Assembly: GCA_951812925.1 (NCBI GenBank)
Contig: OX638368.1
Span: 123,961,309 to 124,025,308 of the forward strand
DNA from: Calliopum simillimum
Taxonomy: Eukaryota > Arthropoda > Insecta > Diptera > Lauxaniidae
Direction: 5' to 3'
Length of the DNA stretch: 64,000 nucleotides
Part shown: positions 20,001-31,165 of the stretch, piece by piece
Numbering within the stretch: the stretch's first letter is position 1
How the letters are laid out: each line of letters opens with the position of its first letter
Position numbers and translations under genes: made by a program
Notes under the pieces: generated by a model
The model's database searches: none
What the model saw: the letters and a program-made list of their open reading frames with translations, nothing else
What the model was told of the DNA's origin: nothing

Positions 20001-21764
20001 TGCGCATCACGCGGTATACCTGGAGATGAGCTTAAAGATCACAAATTGTGGTGGACGGGTCCATCATGGCTGTCAAAAAATAAAAGTTTTCAACCTAAAC
20101 AACCATCTCTCAGTAACAGTAATCTAGAAATCCGAAAATCGAAAATCGCAGTACACGCCATAGTCAACAAGACTCCTGCATATCCGGATATACTTACAAG
20201 GTTTTCATCTTTAAATAAATTGATTCGAATAACTGCTTATATATATAGGTTTTATTATAAATGCTCAACGGAGGTTAATACATCGCAGCGTCATAAAACA
20301 GAAACTGGATTTTTAAAAACCTATGAGCTTCAACATGCTCTTCAAAAACTTGTCAAGCTGTCTCAGCAAATCGACTTTGAAAATGAATTTTTGGCGCTCA
20401 GTAAACAACCAAATGCTCAAATCAAAAGTAACATTCTACAATTATCACCATTCATCGATACTGACGGCATTTTACGTGTTGGTGGTCGCATTCGACACTC
20501 AGAACTTAATTTTGCAATTAAACACCCAATTTTGTTAAAGAAACATAATCCTCTCTCAACTTTAATATTTTTAGATGCTCACAATAAAACTTTACATGGA
20601 GGTCTTCAGCAGATGCAGGCATATGTTGTGCGTAAATACTGGATAGTCTCCGCTCGAAATCTGGCAAAACTCATTCAGCGGCAGTGCGTCACCTGCTTTA
20701 AGTATAACGCGAAAGCATTTCAACAAATAATGGGTGACCTACCTGCAGTTCGACTTCACCCTACTCGCGCCTTTAAGCATAGCGGAGTTGATTATGCAGG
20801 GCCCATCCTAATTAAACAATCAACAGCAAGAAATTGTGTAACAACAAAAGGATATATCTGCCTATTCATCTGCATGGTGACAAAAGCGTTGCACTTGGAA
20901 GCAGTAACTGATCTATCGACAGACTCATTTTTAGCTTCATTTCGTCGCTTCGTTGCTCGCCGAGGTGCTTGCACAGACTTGTACTCAGATTGCGGTACAA
21001 ATTTCATCGGTGCAAACAAAGAATTGCAAGCTACAACTTTAAACGTAAAACGAAATTTATCCGAAGATCTACAGCACATGCTAGCAAATAACGGCACCAC
21101 TTGGCACTTTATACCACCTGCATCACCGAATTTTGGCGGCCTTTGGGAAGCTGGTGTAAAATCGACCAAACACCACTTGCGTCGCATTATGCAGAATCGT
21201 GTTCTTACATATGAAGAACTTAGTACCTTGCTAACGCAGATCGAAAGCTGTTTGAATTCCAGGCCCTTGTGTCCTCTGTCGACAGATCCTTCAGATTTTA
21301 ACATATTAACTCCTTCTCACTTTCTCATAGGTGAACCCACAATATGTGTACCGGAAGAAGACGTCTTAGATTGCTCTGTGGACCGTTTATCTCGCTGGAA
21401 AGTAGTAGCGCGATTAAAACAAGATTTTTGGAAACGCTGGTCAAGCGAGTATCTGTCTCGTCTTCAATCAAGACCTAAATGGCTGAAATCACAACGCAAT
21501 GCTGAAGTTGGTGACTTAGTTATAGTATTTGATGAACGGTGCCCACCAGGTCAATGGCCTTTGGCTCGCATAGAAAGCACTCATCCAGGACTTGATGGTC
21601 GTGTCCGTGTTGTTACACTGCACTCAAAAGGAAAGCTTTTCAAACGGCCTGTATCTAAAATTGCTTTTCTTCCTACAAACGACGTATTCCAACTAAGTGA
21701 ACCTGTCTTTGGGCTTGACTCATCAAATTCAATGGCTAGCAACAACAACAATGAAGTCAATTAG
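17061..21764 (+). CDS. BEL/Pao Gag-Pol polyprotein (long open frame, start of Gag missing)
   Basis: The frame is open for 1567 codons. Counting from 17061: C-terminal half of Gag (about 1-130); cysteine-rich region with a CCHC knuckle C-x2-C-x4-H-x4-C (about 167-181); aspartic protease with L-L-D-Q-A-S (about 272-278); RT with V-V-F-D-G-S-S (about 560) and catalytic Y-V-D-D (683-686); RNase H with G-F-C-D-A-S (about 857-862) and T-D-S-T-T-V (about 932); integrase with its catalytic Asp in V-D-Y-A-G-P (about 1242), Asp in S-D-C-G-T-N-F (about 1309) and Glu in G-L-W-E-A-G (about 1362); then a C-terminal domain usual for this family. Codon 17061 is TTG. The frame stays open upstream to the primer site with no ATG, and the N-terminal Gag part normally found in the family is absent, so translation of this copy is doubtful. 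Confidence 0.93.
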   Translation: MLQKLFSIPVANGTAESIKLILDQTRSCVSLLRTLDVHVDKWDAIIIYITVNKLDKQTRKEWEQSLKASANIATIVQLYSFLETTFRTLESIAGVSTHNSSSTPIKPKQTTFTTNKRPNFNRHVNIATANPNIQCPCCDKQHLLYKCFKFATLSSAAKSDLIFQKKLCKNCLNSGHFSADCKSKYRCQICQDLHHTMLHKELNASPSNISAAICATSNATSIDCSSVDLQNVLQTENSQHNLSTLHTLSLPQVLLATVRVIVETDNGRLYLRALLDQASQATLITEDAAQILKLKRFTTFAHINGIGGNNGLTTRNYVKLSLRSPYDNTYELQCNALILRSLTSYQPQSVDNNLLPNLKQHQLADPHFGDGGRIDLILGADVYGDIILPEHQKYNNTLFMQNTNFGWIILGPLSQPSYEINVNVCALEDLLRAFWEQEEIIDKRKPTKEEIACEQYFKTTHKRDSVGRYTVSLPFKSKLFGQPQPQFVHTGHSALQRLRQLELKFIKNKSFADEYRKFMSEYEMLGHMVYAGNYPNDLNQNQYFLPHHGVLRESSTTTKLRVVFDGSSKNLSSPSLNEELSPGPALQRDLPTIITRWRRFKIGFRADLEKMFRQICVYEEDQKYQQILWRRTTDENVSVFKLTTVTYGTSSALYLSIRVLQQLSEDEKHNYPEACKVLYSDTYVDDIISGADTIDEAKILQSQLCNLLAAGCFNLRKWTSNSEQLLNNIPKEFREQQSSFTVNNENVVKALGIEWNTVSDTFSFKINFEFCKYITKRGVLSDTAKLYDPLGWLAPTTIQAKIIFQKLWLASLDWNDPLPKHLNMEWLNYCNGLQYVEQIKIPRWIGSTTLSKIELHGFCDASQHAFAAVVYAKVVDNEGNGKISLLQSKTKVAPLKSVTIPRLELCGAVLLAKLVQKIRSQTDISYNEIFYWTDSTTVLSWIRSESSRWSVYVGNRVADLQSCSNIQQWRYVSSNDNPADCASRGIPGDELKDHKLWWTGPSWLSKNKSFQPKQPSLSNSNLEIRKSKIAVHAIVNKTPAYPDILTRFSSLNKLIRITAYIYRFYYKCSTEVNTSQRHKTETGFLKTYELQHALQKLVKLSQQIDFENEFLALSKQPNAQIKSNILQLSPFIDTDGILRVGGRIRHSELNFAIKHPILLKKHNPLSTLIFLDAHNKTLHGGLQQMQAYVVRKYWIVSARNLAKLIQRQCVTCFKYNAKAFQQIMGDLPAVRLHPTRAFKHSGVDYAGPILIKQSTARNCVTTKGYICLFICMVTKALHLEAVTDLSTDSFLASFRRFVARRGACTDLYSDCGTNFIGANKELQATTLNVKRNLSEDLQHMLANNGTTWHFIPPASPNFGGLWEAGVKSTKHHLRRIMQNRVLTYEELSTLLTQIESCLNSRPLCPLSTDPSDFNILTPSHFLIGEPTICVPEEDVLDCSVDRLSRWKVVARLKQDFWKRWSSEYLSRLQSRPKWLKSQRNAEVGDLVIVFDERCPPGQWPLARIESTHPGLDGRVRVVTLHSKGKLFKRPVSKIAFLPTNDVFQLSEPVFGLDSSNSMASNNNNEVN

Positions 21765-21821
21765 ACAACAGTACTCACGCAACTATCCGGCTTAAGAACA
21801 GTCGTTCTTAGGAGGGGAGAA

Positions 21822-22184
21822 TGTTAGGGATTTTCTATATTTTGCTTTTGTATAAAAATATTAATTTTAATTTAACTACTAGTCAAAAGCACCCTGTAAA
21901 AATAGCGTATTTGCAGTTACTCAAAATGTTTGATTTCTCTTTATTTCATATATTTGCTTATGTACATTATTTTAACTGTTTATTAATTTTTCTTCATATG
22001 AATGGATTTACTGTTTTCTCTCTCTTATTTTCACATTCAATTTTAGTTTCAATTTCATTTTTTTGTAAGTTAAGAACTTTTTCAATTTGTTAAATAAAGT
22101 CAGACTAAGGTCATAGCTGAACGGAAAAACAACGCGATTTTTTCTTACTAACGTTAGTGTAACTTTCAAGTAGAATTTTGTACA
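21822..22184 (+). repeat. 3' LTR of the BEL/Pao element
   Basis: 363 bp, matching the 5' LTR except at one base (21986). It is preceded by a polypurine tract and followed by the CCAAG target duplication. Confidence 0.93.
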
Positions 22185-22189
22185 CCAAG

Positions 22190-24420
22190 TATGCAGTCTC
22201 TGTAGTAAGGTCTGCTTCTAAGATAATCTTTGGTGCAATCTTTGATTTTAACATTATTTTGAAAAAGTACTGTACCTTAGTCTCCGATTTGTGAAATTTG
22301 CTGGTTTTTTGTTCATTCAAAGATATTGAGTCTGGAAAGTTTTCTTTTAAGTATTTCGAAATATTCTTGGTTTAGCCCAGGTTCTTATTCATATATGTAA
22401 AATAGTTTCAGAAATTTGACAAGTTTTTTTTTTTTGAAGGAAGGGGCGTGACGCCCCATTTTTTGTTGAAAATTTTTTTCCCAGTGCCAATTCCATATAT
22501 ACGTGTATTGGATACAATTTACTCAAGTATTATTTATAAACATACCAAATCTCATTGACTTATGTCAAATAGTTTCAAAGATTCCTTCGATTAAAGCCCT
22601 ACTTTTCCACATAAATAGCGTTTTTCCGATATTCAACAGCCTAAAGGCACGGCCAAATATTTTCCGATCGGGATCAATAAAAATTTTTTTAGCCCCTGGG
22701 AGCATGGTTTTTCTCATTTTTATTTTTTACGATAGGTCTAATATAATAAGTAATTTTTTATAAATAGCATATATTTAGGGTATTCAACTGTTCGAGAATG
22801 TCAAAGATAACACAAAAACTAGTACATATTCTTCCTTTATTTTACATTTTTTTATTTTTATTTTGACAAAGCTTGCTGTACAATGTACATAGTTACAGTA
22901 TACATACCAATCTTCTACGTGAGATGTGGTTTTTGTATGCGAAAGCGCGACTTTCATGTCCTTGTGATTTTGTAGGAGAATACTTTTGGTTGACATTGTC
23001 AACTTATGGGGTTTTTTGCATTTCTTCGCAACAACTTGGATTCTTGTGCGTTCTTTTTACACTATTTATTTTTGTGCAACTTTGCTTGCATTCTTATGTA
23101 ACAGATTTTTTACACCGAAAAAAAAAAGTCATATACTCGTACTATTTCATGTTAAAATTAATGGATATCTTAAGTTTCTTTTGTTCGCATAATTTAGTGA
23201 CTCTCAGACTACCGGAACTTAAGAATTTCTCATTACAAAAAAAGAATGTTCTGCTACCATCTTGCTACCATTTGATCAGATAGAAGTCGAACAATGTCGA
23301 AGAATAAATTTAGATCTGACATGTAAAACCCACCTCCATCTACAAAGATATCCACAACAAGTCGATCACTAGCGCTAAGTCTGTAGCTTTAAAATGCGCT
23401 AGAAAATACCTTAGTCTTAAAGTTTTATCAAGAAGTATACTTAATGCAACAATTTCAACACCAATATCTGGTGCTTGCAACATGCAATCTCAAATACGAA
23501 CATTTGCACGAAAACAAAAAGAAATATCCTGGAAATCTCATGGGTTTTTGTGCTCATTTCCTTAGTATTTTTGGGTGTTTTCTTTGTTGTTTTTCTGGCG
23601 GATTCCACCGCTGCCATTGTTGTCTTAGCTGTGTTTACACTTTGTGTTGCATCTGCACTGCCAATGCTGCTACTCCCGTGTATTTCAAAAGCTTATTTCC
23701 TCATGGTATTTGGTTTTATGCGTCTCTTCTCTCTCGTATGTATGACGAATATTTTCGTTGTGGTCGATCTTTGTTGTGGTTGTGTTTGTATTGTTGTTGT
23801 TGTTATTGTTGTTGTTACTGTTGTTCTATTCCTTGCCTGATTCCTGCGAAAATTCCTGAAACCATCAAGAAGTAGGAAAAGTTAAAATGCAACATGGATG
23901 GTATAGGACAACAAAGCCAACAAACAGCAACTACTGAATCAACAAGCGAAAATATACAACACCAACAACAACAATTCAAGTGGAAATAGAGTTAACAGCA
24001 ACAGCAACAGCAACATCAACAACGAGACAACAACAACACAAACTACAATCCCCCACGACGACAAGGCAGAGAGCCGCATAAGAAAAATAAATGACAAATG
24101 ACGAAACACTTGGAAAAACTTTGACGTGTGCTGAAATTCAATTTGCATTTTCTAAGGAATCGTTTAATTTGAAAAACAAACCGATATTTGACAAATAAAA
24201 CTTGAAATCCCAGCAGCAGAAAAATAAACAAAATTCAAAACTCAATTTTGTTCCTTTTATTGTTAGCTACTCGTAGTTGGAATAAAGACATTGTACGAAA
24301 TTACTTTGGAATGTTGGCGAAAAAAATGTAAAACTTAATTTTTTGCACAAACCAACAGTAGATACTTTCCTTGAAAAAGCAACATCCGAATAGGATCTAT
24401 TTACAGCAGAAATCATGAAG
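22190..24420. other. No gene seen; dispersed-repeat-like and trinucleotide DNA
   Basis: 22430-22760 contains a GGGGCGTGACGCCCC-type palindrome followed by text resembling common fly dispersed repeats, but without a second copy in this window. GTT repeats lie at 23785-23830 and CAA/CAG repeats at 23910-24045; these complementary tracts could pair. Long frames at 22873-23283 and 23444-23875 (+) are rich in Cys, Phe and Leu because they read low-complexity DNA, and I do not call them genes. Confidence 0.4.
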
Positions 24421-24429
24421 AAATCACAC

Positions 24430-25232
24430 ATCTATATTCTATATCTATATATTAATACGCAAGACAAAAACTTGTCCATCTTCTTTTACTATGTCAGAAA
24501 TAATGTACGACTTTAAATTATACACCATTAGAAAGGTATTTGTCTGTAGATGTGCACAATGTTAAAATTATGTTAAAATTTGGCCACTAAGCCAGGTAAA
24601 AATAAATACAACAAAATACACGGTCACACAGTGCTGAAAAAAGGATAAAGCACAAAGGGAAAGACAAAAGCATAGCAATGATTTCATGTAATTTTGTTTA
24701 TATTTCGCTTGAATTATAGTTACCAAGGATGATAAATGAGTTTTTCTATTTTGTACCAAATAGCAAAAAAAAAAGTACTTAAAGTGTCCAAAAAGTACCA
24801 AAGTTTATTTATACAATTGTGGTCGAATTTTGACCACTGGGCGATTCTAGTACATATTAATACGCAAGACAAAAACTTGTCCATCTTTTTTTACTATGTT
24901 AGAAATGGAGTACGACTTAAAATGATACATCAATAGAAAGGTATTTGTGTGTAGATGTGCATAAAGTTAAAATTATATTAATATTTTGACTTTTTCTATA
25001 TTAACAACAGCAAAATGCACAGTTACACGGAGCTGAAAAAAGGATAAAGAGCAAAAGGAATAGCACTGTTTTTTGACTTTTGTTAATATTTTGCTTGAAT
25101 TATACCAGGGATGATAAATGAACTTTTCTATTTCGTACCATATAACAAAAAAATTTACTTTAAGTGTCCAAAAAGTACAAAAACTATTTAATACATTTGT
25201 CGTCGAATTTTGACCACTGGGCGATTTTAGTA
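24430..25232 (+). repeat. Tandem pair of a roughly 400-bp interspersed repeat
   Basis: Unit 1 (about 24450-24852) and unit 2 (about 24857-25232) share the same order of words: ATTAATACGCAAGACAAAAA, TTGTCCATCTT, AGAAAGGTATTTGT, GCTGAAAAAAGGATAAAG, GTGTCCAAAAAGTAC and GAATTTTGACCACTGGGCGA. A third, partial copy lies at 60110-60412. No coding capacity. Superfamily unknown. Confidence 0.8.
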
Positions 25233-27150
25233 TACAAAAAATGCATATTAAACTACATACGATATTTTATTCTATTTTAAAGCTTAACCACAAGAATATC
25301 TGCTAAAATGAAGCTTAAATTATGTAAACATAAGCATGCTAAGTATCTTGTTTACTTATGAGCAAACCAAAACCAAGGCCAAGATCATAGCAGTCTGGGT
25401 CTTGGATATTGTGTTAATTACATAAAAAAATATTGGCATTTTCATTTAAGTGAAGATGATCCAACCGAAATAAATTCATTCTTGGATAACGACTTCGGTC
25501 CATTTGAAGAACTTGCATTAATAATTAACAGTTTTTTTAAAAATCTGAAAGTACACTTTTAAAAGCCATAGTTCCAATCTTAAAGGCTCATTTGGGGTGG
25601 TTTACTGTTCATTAACGTGGGAAAAATATGCTCAAAAGAAAGACCGTATTTAGAGTTATATGCACATCAAATATTTTGTCGTTTACCTTTTGCATTTTTT
25701 GTCTGCTGATAAGAATGTTAAAACACAATTAATTTTTTCGTGCCATAATTATTTTTACATCAACATAGCGTAATCACCGTTTTATAGCAGAAAATGTGAT
25801 TCGAACGATTCAAATTTATTTCAATTACTTGAAGTATGCTGAGCTAAAAAAAAAGTAAACAAGCGTTGCCGTTTCGTAAAAATATCTGTTTTTCTAGGTA
25901 TGACTTCACTTTAATTAATCTGCAGCGATTCGAAAGATATTGTAAAAATGTATTTGCCGACCTGTGTACTTCTAGCTTGTTCTTATTTTTTTTAATCCAC
26001 TTTTCAACCTTTGATCGAAAACTGCCTGGGTTTTTTCCACCATCGATTCCTAATTTTTTTTTTTAAATCTTATTTTTTTGACCTCTACTTTCAGGAAATG
26101 GACGGGGAGCAAACAAAATCACAATTTCGCACATATGGGCGCTCTAGTACTCATATACTTAGTTTTTGCCAAAGTAGAATTTGCGCTGCAGAATCAATGG
26201 CTCTCTTAAAATCATTCGTCTTTCGAGACGAAGATCAAGCTGAATAACAGCTGAAGAGTAATTATGTTATATGTACAAGACCTTTTATGTCAGAAACCAA
26301 TTTTGAGAATCAGGGAATATATGCTCAGCTCAAAGTAAGAAACGATCTTATAAAATTAAATTAAAATTAAATTATTATTATTATTATTATTATTTATTTA
26401 GTATAATATTAGCATATAAGAATTACAATTTTCTTTTAAATGCAATGAAATTATTAAAAAATTTAACTGAAAATTAAATCACATTAAAGTAAAAATGTTG
26501 AGAATTCTGTTGCATAGATCAATACCTCTTATTTTGATATAGAGTCTCGGTATCGATCTTAGTCTTGGTATAAAAAAAAAAAAATTTCTTTCTAAAGTTT
26601 GTTGAATTTGAAAATTTTCAATTGGGTTTTTAAGACGCCAAATTTTAAACTTTGAATTTTGAATGATTTCTTGCTTGAAAAGGGCGTGACACACCTTTTA
26701 AATTATCAAGACCAAAAAGTAGTCTTTGTTTTGATGATGATCGTGACCAAGACCAAAATCATAGCAGTCTTGTTCTTGGTCTTGAAATTATATCATCATC
26801 TCGGTCTTAGTCTCAAAGAATTACCAAGATCGAGCTTCAAGAACAAGACTAATTCCTTGCATTTCAATAAAAAAAAATTCTGCGATTATCCTATATTGGC
26901 CAGACCAAAAGAAAAAAAGGTTCAAAAATCGAAAAGTACTCTGCATACCATAGTAAGCTATTGATTTACATTTTTTAAGCATTTTCGGTCCATATTTCTG
27001 GAACCAATAAAGCTGTTCACACAAAGCTATCGGTTCTTATGTATAATTTTACTCATTAAATAGTTTCACTTTCAAAACTAATTTTAATGAGATAATTGAT
27101 TTGTAGTATATCAAAAACTAATAACTTTTTTAAGGGTTAATGGTTTTTTG
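25233..27150. other. No gene seen
   Basis: An ATT microsatellite lies at 26375-26398. A phrase close to CCAAGACCAAAATCATAGCAG occurs at about 25373 and 26748, suggesting a diverged dispersed repeat. Frames of 66-101 codons here show no motif. Confidence 0.35.
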
Positions 27151-27156
27151 TGAATA

Positions 27157-28347
27157 CACTGTTCGACACAAAAAAAAAAAAAAAAAACACATTTTTTTTT
27201 AATTTTTTAATCGATTTTTGACGTTTTTAATCCACTGTATATGAAAAAAAAACAAAAATACCGCATTCTTGTGCTAAATCGATGAATTTAACTTTATGAT
27301 CCTTACATCTGAGGTGTATTATGTGTTCAGCAAACTTATGCAGGATATTGCTGGGAATATTTTTGTATAAAATTTTAACCCTGTTTAACCCCCATGTGGG
27401 TCATTTTTGCCCTTTTCTCAAAAAGGTACAAAAATGACACCTAAAGCAGGGGAATATTGAGTCAGTATGTACAACAGAAATATTTGCAATACAATTTTAC
27501 TACTAGCTGCTGAACTCTAAAAAAGCCAAATTTTATCTCGAAAGCAAAAAAATCGTTAAAATCAGTAAGCACTTCTAACAATCAATGTTTTCCAAGTTTC
27601 ACCCCACTGTGAAACTCTAAAACAACATTTTGGACAAAACTCGTTCTCACAAGATCATAACAAAATCACACAAGGATCATTTTCCTAGAACACATTAACC
27701 TATTATATCCCGTTTTATGGGTCTTTTTCTAAATCTGGGCCACGACGGGTTAAAGGATTTTGCAAAATTATCCTACAAAAAATGTCACTAATAGTTACTA
27801 GAGACGAAAAGTTCTTAAGGGAAGCGCGTCAGGGATGTTATCAATATGCAATGTGAAAAGTCCTAATTGATTTTAACGATTTATTTGGTTTCGGGCCTAT
27901 ATTCCGACTTTACGAGTTTAGTAACAAGTAGTGAAATTTTATAGCAAATATTTCTGATTTCTGTAGTAAATACTGACTCAATATTCCACTGTTTTAGGTG
28001 TCATTTTTGTACCTTTTTAAGAAATGGGCAAAAATTACCCACATGTGGGGGTTAAACAGGATTAAAATTTTCTACAAAAATATCCTACATAAGTTTGCTG
28101 AACACATGATACACCTCAGATGTAAGGATCATATAGTTGAATTCATCGATTTAGCACAAGAATGAGGTATTTTTGTTTTTTTTTTTTCATGTACAGTGGA
28201 TAAAAGCACTTCATAAATCGATTAAAAAAATGTGACGTGTTGGAGAAAAACCACGAGACACGGGTATTTTTTATAAACGTTTACTTTAAGAATTTTTTGG
28301 ATTTTCTCATGTGTTTTACAAAAAGTCCGAAATTGTCGAACAGTGTT
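27157..28347. mobile_element. Long palindromic (foldback-like) element
   Basis: The ends are CACTGTTCGACA (27157-27168) and an inverted copy at 28335-28346. Inside, about 240 bp at 27238-27480 pair with 27965-28204 in inverted orientation at roughly 90% identity. Landmarks are CTTGTGCTAAATCGATGAAT, ATCCTTACATCTGAGGTGTA and AAAGGTACAAAAATGACACC. The right arm carries about 100 extra bp near its end. The centre (27690-27820) matches part of the 13.3-13.9 kb element, so the two families are either related or nested. No transposase is seen. Confidence 0.8.
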
Positions 28348-28407
28348 ATCAACACCAGATACAAAAAAAAAATAAATGGTTGGTGCCACTATGCATACAG
28401 GTTTTGC

Positions 28408-28905
28408 GATCATATCATTTGACACTCTAATTTTGAGCTAGTTTCGAGCTCATCAAAAATGAAAAGTGTTTTCCGGAAAACCCCAAACTTTCCCGGAAAA
28501 TCCCAAAAAACCTTTTTTTATGGCGGTACCGTGACATAATCATACGGACATAATCCCCATTTCGTAAATGGGTGTTATGTCCGCAAATTATTCGGACTTA
28601 ATACGAATTATTATGTCCGAAAGTTTTTCGCGGATCAGCCTATAATATATCCAACACCTGGCTGCAGTAATTTTACTTAAGAGTAGGGGTAAGTAGGCGG
28701 CCTACGGCCGCAGCTTTGAAACTCCCAAAAATCCAACACCGGATTCACGGATCAGTCGTTATTATATTCAATAATTTGCGGATATAACACCCATTTACGA
28801 AATTGGGTTTATGTCCGTGGGGATTATGTCATGACACCGCCATAAAAAAAGGTTTTATGATGAGCTCGAAATTAGTTCCAAATTCGTGTGTCAAATGATA
28901 TGATC
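28408..28905. mobile_element. Foldback-like element, 'ATGGCGGTA' family, copy 1
   Basis: Outer ends GATCATATCATTTGACAC (28408-28425) and its inverted copy (28888-28905). Inner arms at 28511-28600 and 28770-28855 share TTTTTTTATGGCGGT, GGACATAATCCCCA and TTCGTAAATGGGTGTTATG in inverted orientation. The core (28636-28750) contains GAGTAGGGGTAAGTAGGCGG and AACTCCCAAAAAT. The same core recurs at about 30959-31080 and 31290-31410. No coding capacity. Confidence 0.8.
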
Positions 28906-29019
28906 ACAAAATATTCTCATGGGTTCGTCTGGCTAAAAAAATAAAGCAAGCCCCAAAAAATTTTTTTGGGATTATCTGCGTGAACTCAATTGTAGGCAAT
29001 TTGGAAAAAGTATTACTTT

Positions 29020-29160
29020 ATTTATCCATATTCTATTTGTAAATATTACTTTACGGACCCATCAAATAGTTCATAGGTAAGGAAATTTACTAATCTTTGA
29101 AATTTAGTGTGAATTACTGTAATTTGTTTACTAGCCGAATGGAGTAAAAATTATGATGCG
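29020..29160 (+). repeat. Uninterrupted relative of the 11.8-12.2 kb repeat
   Basis: Reads GTAAATATTACTTTACGGAC, then CATCAAATAGTTCATAGG, then GAAATTTAGTGTGAATTAC and GGAGTAAAAATTATGAT. The same succession occurs at 11800-12220, except that there the LINE fragment 11834-12123 sits at CAAATAGTTCAT. Confidence 0.75.
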
Positions 29161-29860
29161 TATTTTTCTCCGTGTGAGCAATGAAAGAGATAGAAGTCAA
29201 TTAATTGGTTGTTGTCGTCTCTTACAGAAAAACTGAATGCAAACGCAGATATCGAAGCTGATGATTTGGTAGAAGAGAAAGTGCCCAACCATTTTCCAAA
29301 AACGTAAACAATGACGCACTAAAAGTTCTTGAATTTTTATATCTAAACAATTTAACAGCTGCCTCTCTCAATATTCACAATGTTCATTTACCAAAAAGTT
29401 TTTACTCAGAATACAAGTTTTACCGAAAAGTTCTTACCCGAAAAGCGTTCGTTTACAGAGCTGCCACTTCAGTTAAATTTTCCGTAGCAAAATCGCGTAT
29501 ACAAACGGCGAGCAGCGTAGCAAAAGTCGAAGGGTGGTCCAATCTCCTGTGTTTTAAAATAACATGTAATATTGACACAGGCTGCTTTTTCAATCAATAA
29601 AATGACATAAAAAATTTGTTATAATCAGTGTTTTACTAATCACTCGAGCAACGTTTCATAATATTGATAATTTGTTTCTAAAGTAGTGTTCTTTAACCTT
29701 CTAACAGCTGCGGACCGGCGATTTGATTTCGCGACCGGCGTTATACTTTTTTTATCTTTCACGGGGATCACTTGTTGAAGAACACTTTTCTTAAGGATTT
29801 AAAAATATAAGTTAAAAAAAAAATCTTCAGTTGAGCAACATTTAAAAATCCTAATAAAAA
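29161..29860. other. No gene seen
   Basis: No frame of note. A phrase with GCGGACCGGCGATTTG near 29708 stands out as GC-rich but is isolated. Confidence 0.35.
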
Positions 29861-30540
29861 CAACCCATTATAAAATGTGAGCAACTGTATTTCTTGTATA
29901 TTTAAATCTTATAAAAAACAATGTTAAACTCTTTTTTTAGTTCAAGCTGTTTTTTTTTAACTATGCAATGGCCTGTTGAATACAAAAAAATACTTAATTT
30001 AAAAAAAAAAAACAACTGCCAAGGCCATTATATGAATTTTTAAATGACACTGGCAACTGTTAACTGGACTGGTAGCCATCCACCAGCCTTATCATTTATG
30101 TAGTTTTACCATGAAATGACCTATTGAATAAAAAACACCCATTTTAAACTGCGAGCAACTGCACTTCTCGTATCGCTAAAACTTATTAAAAACAATGTTA
30201 AACTTTTTTTAAGTTCTAGCTGTTAACCTATGGTAACCATCCACCCGATTTATCATTTATTTTTAGCACGGAATGACCTGTTGGATAAAAAACACGCCTT
30301 TCAAAAAATACGAATAACTGTCGAAGCCAATTATATGTATGTCCGTACTTATCGTACAGCTCAAATTGGGAACTTTTCAAAAAGATTTTTGTTTAGTTTT
30401 AGTTGTTTTTCCATAGTAACCATCCATATCAAAATGGCATATTGAGTAAAAAACACACATTTTAAAATACGAACAACTGTCGAAGCCAATTATGTGTACG
30501 TTACTACTCTAATACATAAAACTGGAAACTTTTAGAAACA
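29861..30540 (+). repeat. Diverged tandem array, unit about 125-160 bp
   Basis: Five units start near 29863, 29990, 30138, 30297 and 30457. Shared words are CCCATTTTAAA, GAACAACTGTCGAAGCCAAT or relatives, AACAATGTTAAACT, AGTAACCATCCA and ATGACCTGTTGAATAAAAAAC. Units are heavily diverged. A 71-codon frame at 30230-30445 simply reads through one unit. Confidence 0.65.
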
Positions 30541-30819
30541 AAAAAATTGAGCTTTTTTGTATTTATTTTTTGATGTGAGAGTTTGTCTGATCAGATTCAC
30601 TGTAAAATTCGAAACAGCGTAACAGATTTGCTTTATTTGATAAGAAAAGGTATCAAAGTAAAAAATTAAAAATTTTTGATTTTGCTTAGCCAATTTGCCT
30701 GCACTGTTCGTTTACGTAAAAGAACTTGGAAATGAGAGTGAAAATAAGAGAGAAATTGAGCAATCCCTTTGTACTAATTTGCAAGTTCTATCCCAAAGAA
30801 TTTGACTTTGAATTTTCCC

Positions 30820-31165
30820 GGATAATCTCAAAAACCTTTTTTTATGGCGATACCATGACATTATCCACGCGGACATAATCCTCATTTCGTAAATGGCGGG
30901 TGTTATGTCTGCAAATTATTCGGACATAATTCCCATTTTGTAAGAAAAAAGTTTTTTGCCTATAGTATATCTAACACCTAGTTTGTTAGCCACATTAATT
31001 TTACATTAGAGTAGGGGTAAGTGGGCGAACCTTGGCCGTAGCTCTAGATATAAAACTCCCAAAAATTGGCAGCGGATGATTCGGTAATGTAACCATCAAT
31101 TTGAGGACATAACACCCATTTACGAAATGGGGTTTATGTTCGTGGGGATTATATCATTGGGTTTT
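30820..31165. mobile_element. Foldback-like element, 'ATGGCGGTA' family, copy 2
   Basis: The left arm at about 30828-30940 matches the left arm of copy 1 (AAAAACCTTTTTTTATGGCG, GTAAATGGCGGGTGTTATG). The core at 30959-31080 and right arm at 31110-31165 (CACCCATTTACGAAATGGGG) follow in the same order. The outermost ends differ from copy 1. Confidence 0.75.

Larger units (their letters stand above)
16561..22189 (+). mobile_element. BEL/Pao LTR retrotransposon, recent insertion
   Basis: A 5-bp target duplication CCAAG lies at 16561-16565 and 22185-22189. Two 363-bp LTRs (16566-16928 and 21822-22184) begin TGTTAG and end TGTACA, and I find a single difference between them (T at 16730, A at 21986). 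The primer-binding region TGGTGCCGAAACCAGGGA starts at 16938, ten bases after the LTR. A purine tract AGGAGGGGAGAA (21810-21821) precedes the 3' LTR. One long frame (17061-21764) encodes gag, protease, RT, RNase H and integrase in BEL/Pao order. No envelope frame is present. Confidence 0.95.

Noticed and set aside
20792..21304. 170-codon minus-strand frame
   Set aside because: It is a shadow of the integrase region of the BEL/Pao polyprotein.
22873..23875. Frames of 121-143 codons rich in Cys/Phe/Leu
   Set aside because: They overlap in several frames and follow T-rich and trinucleotide repeats; no recognisable protein.
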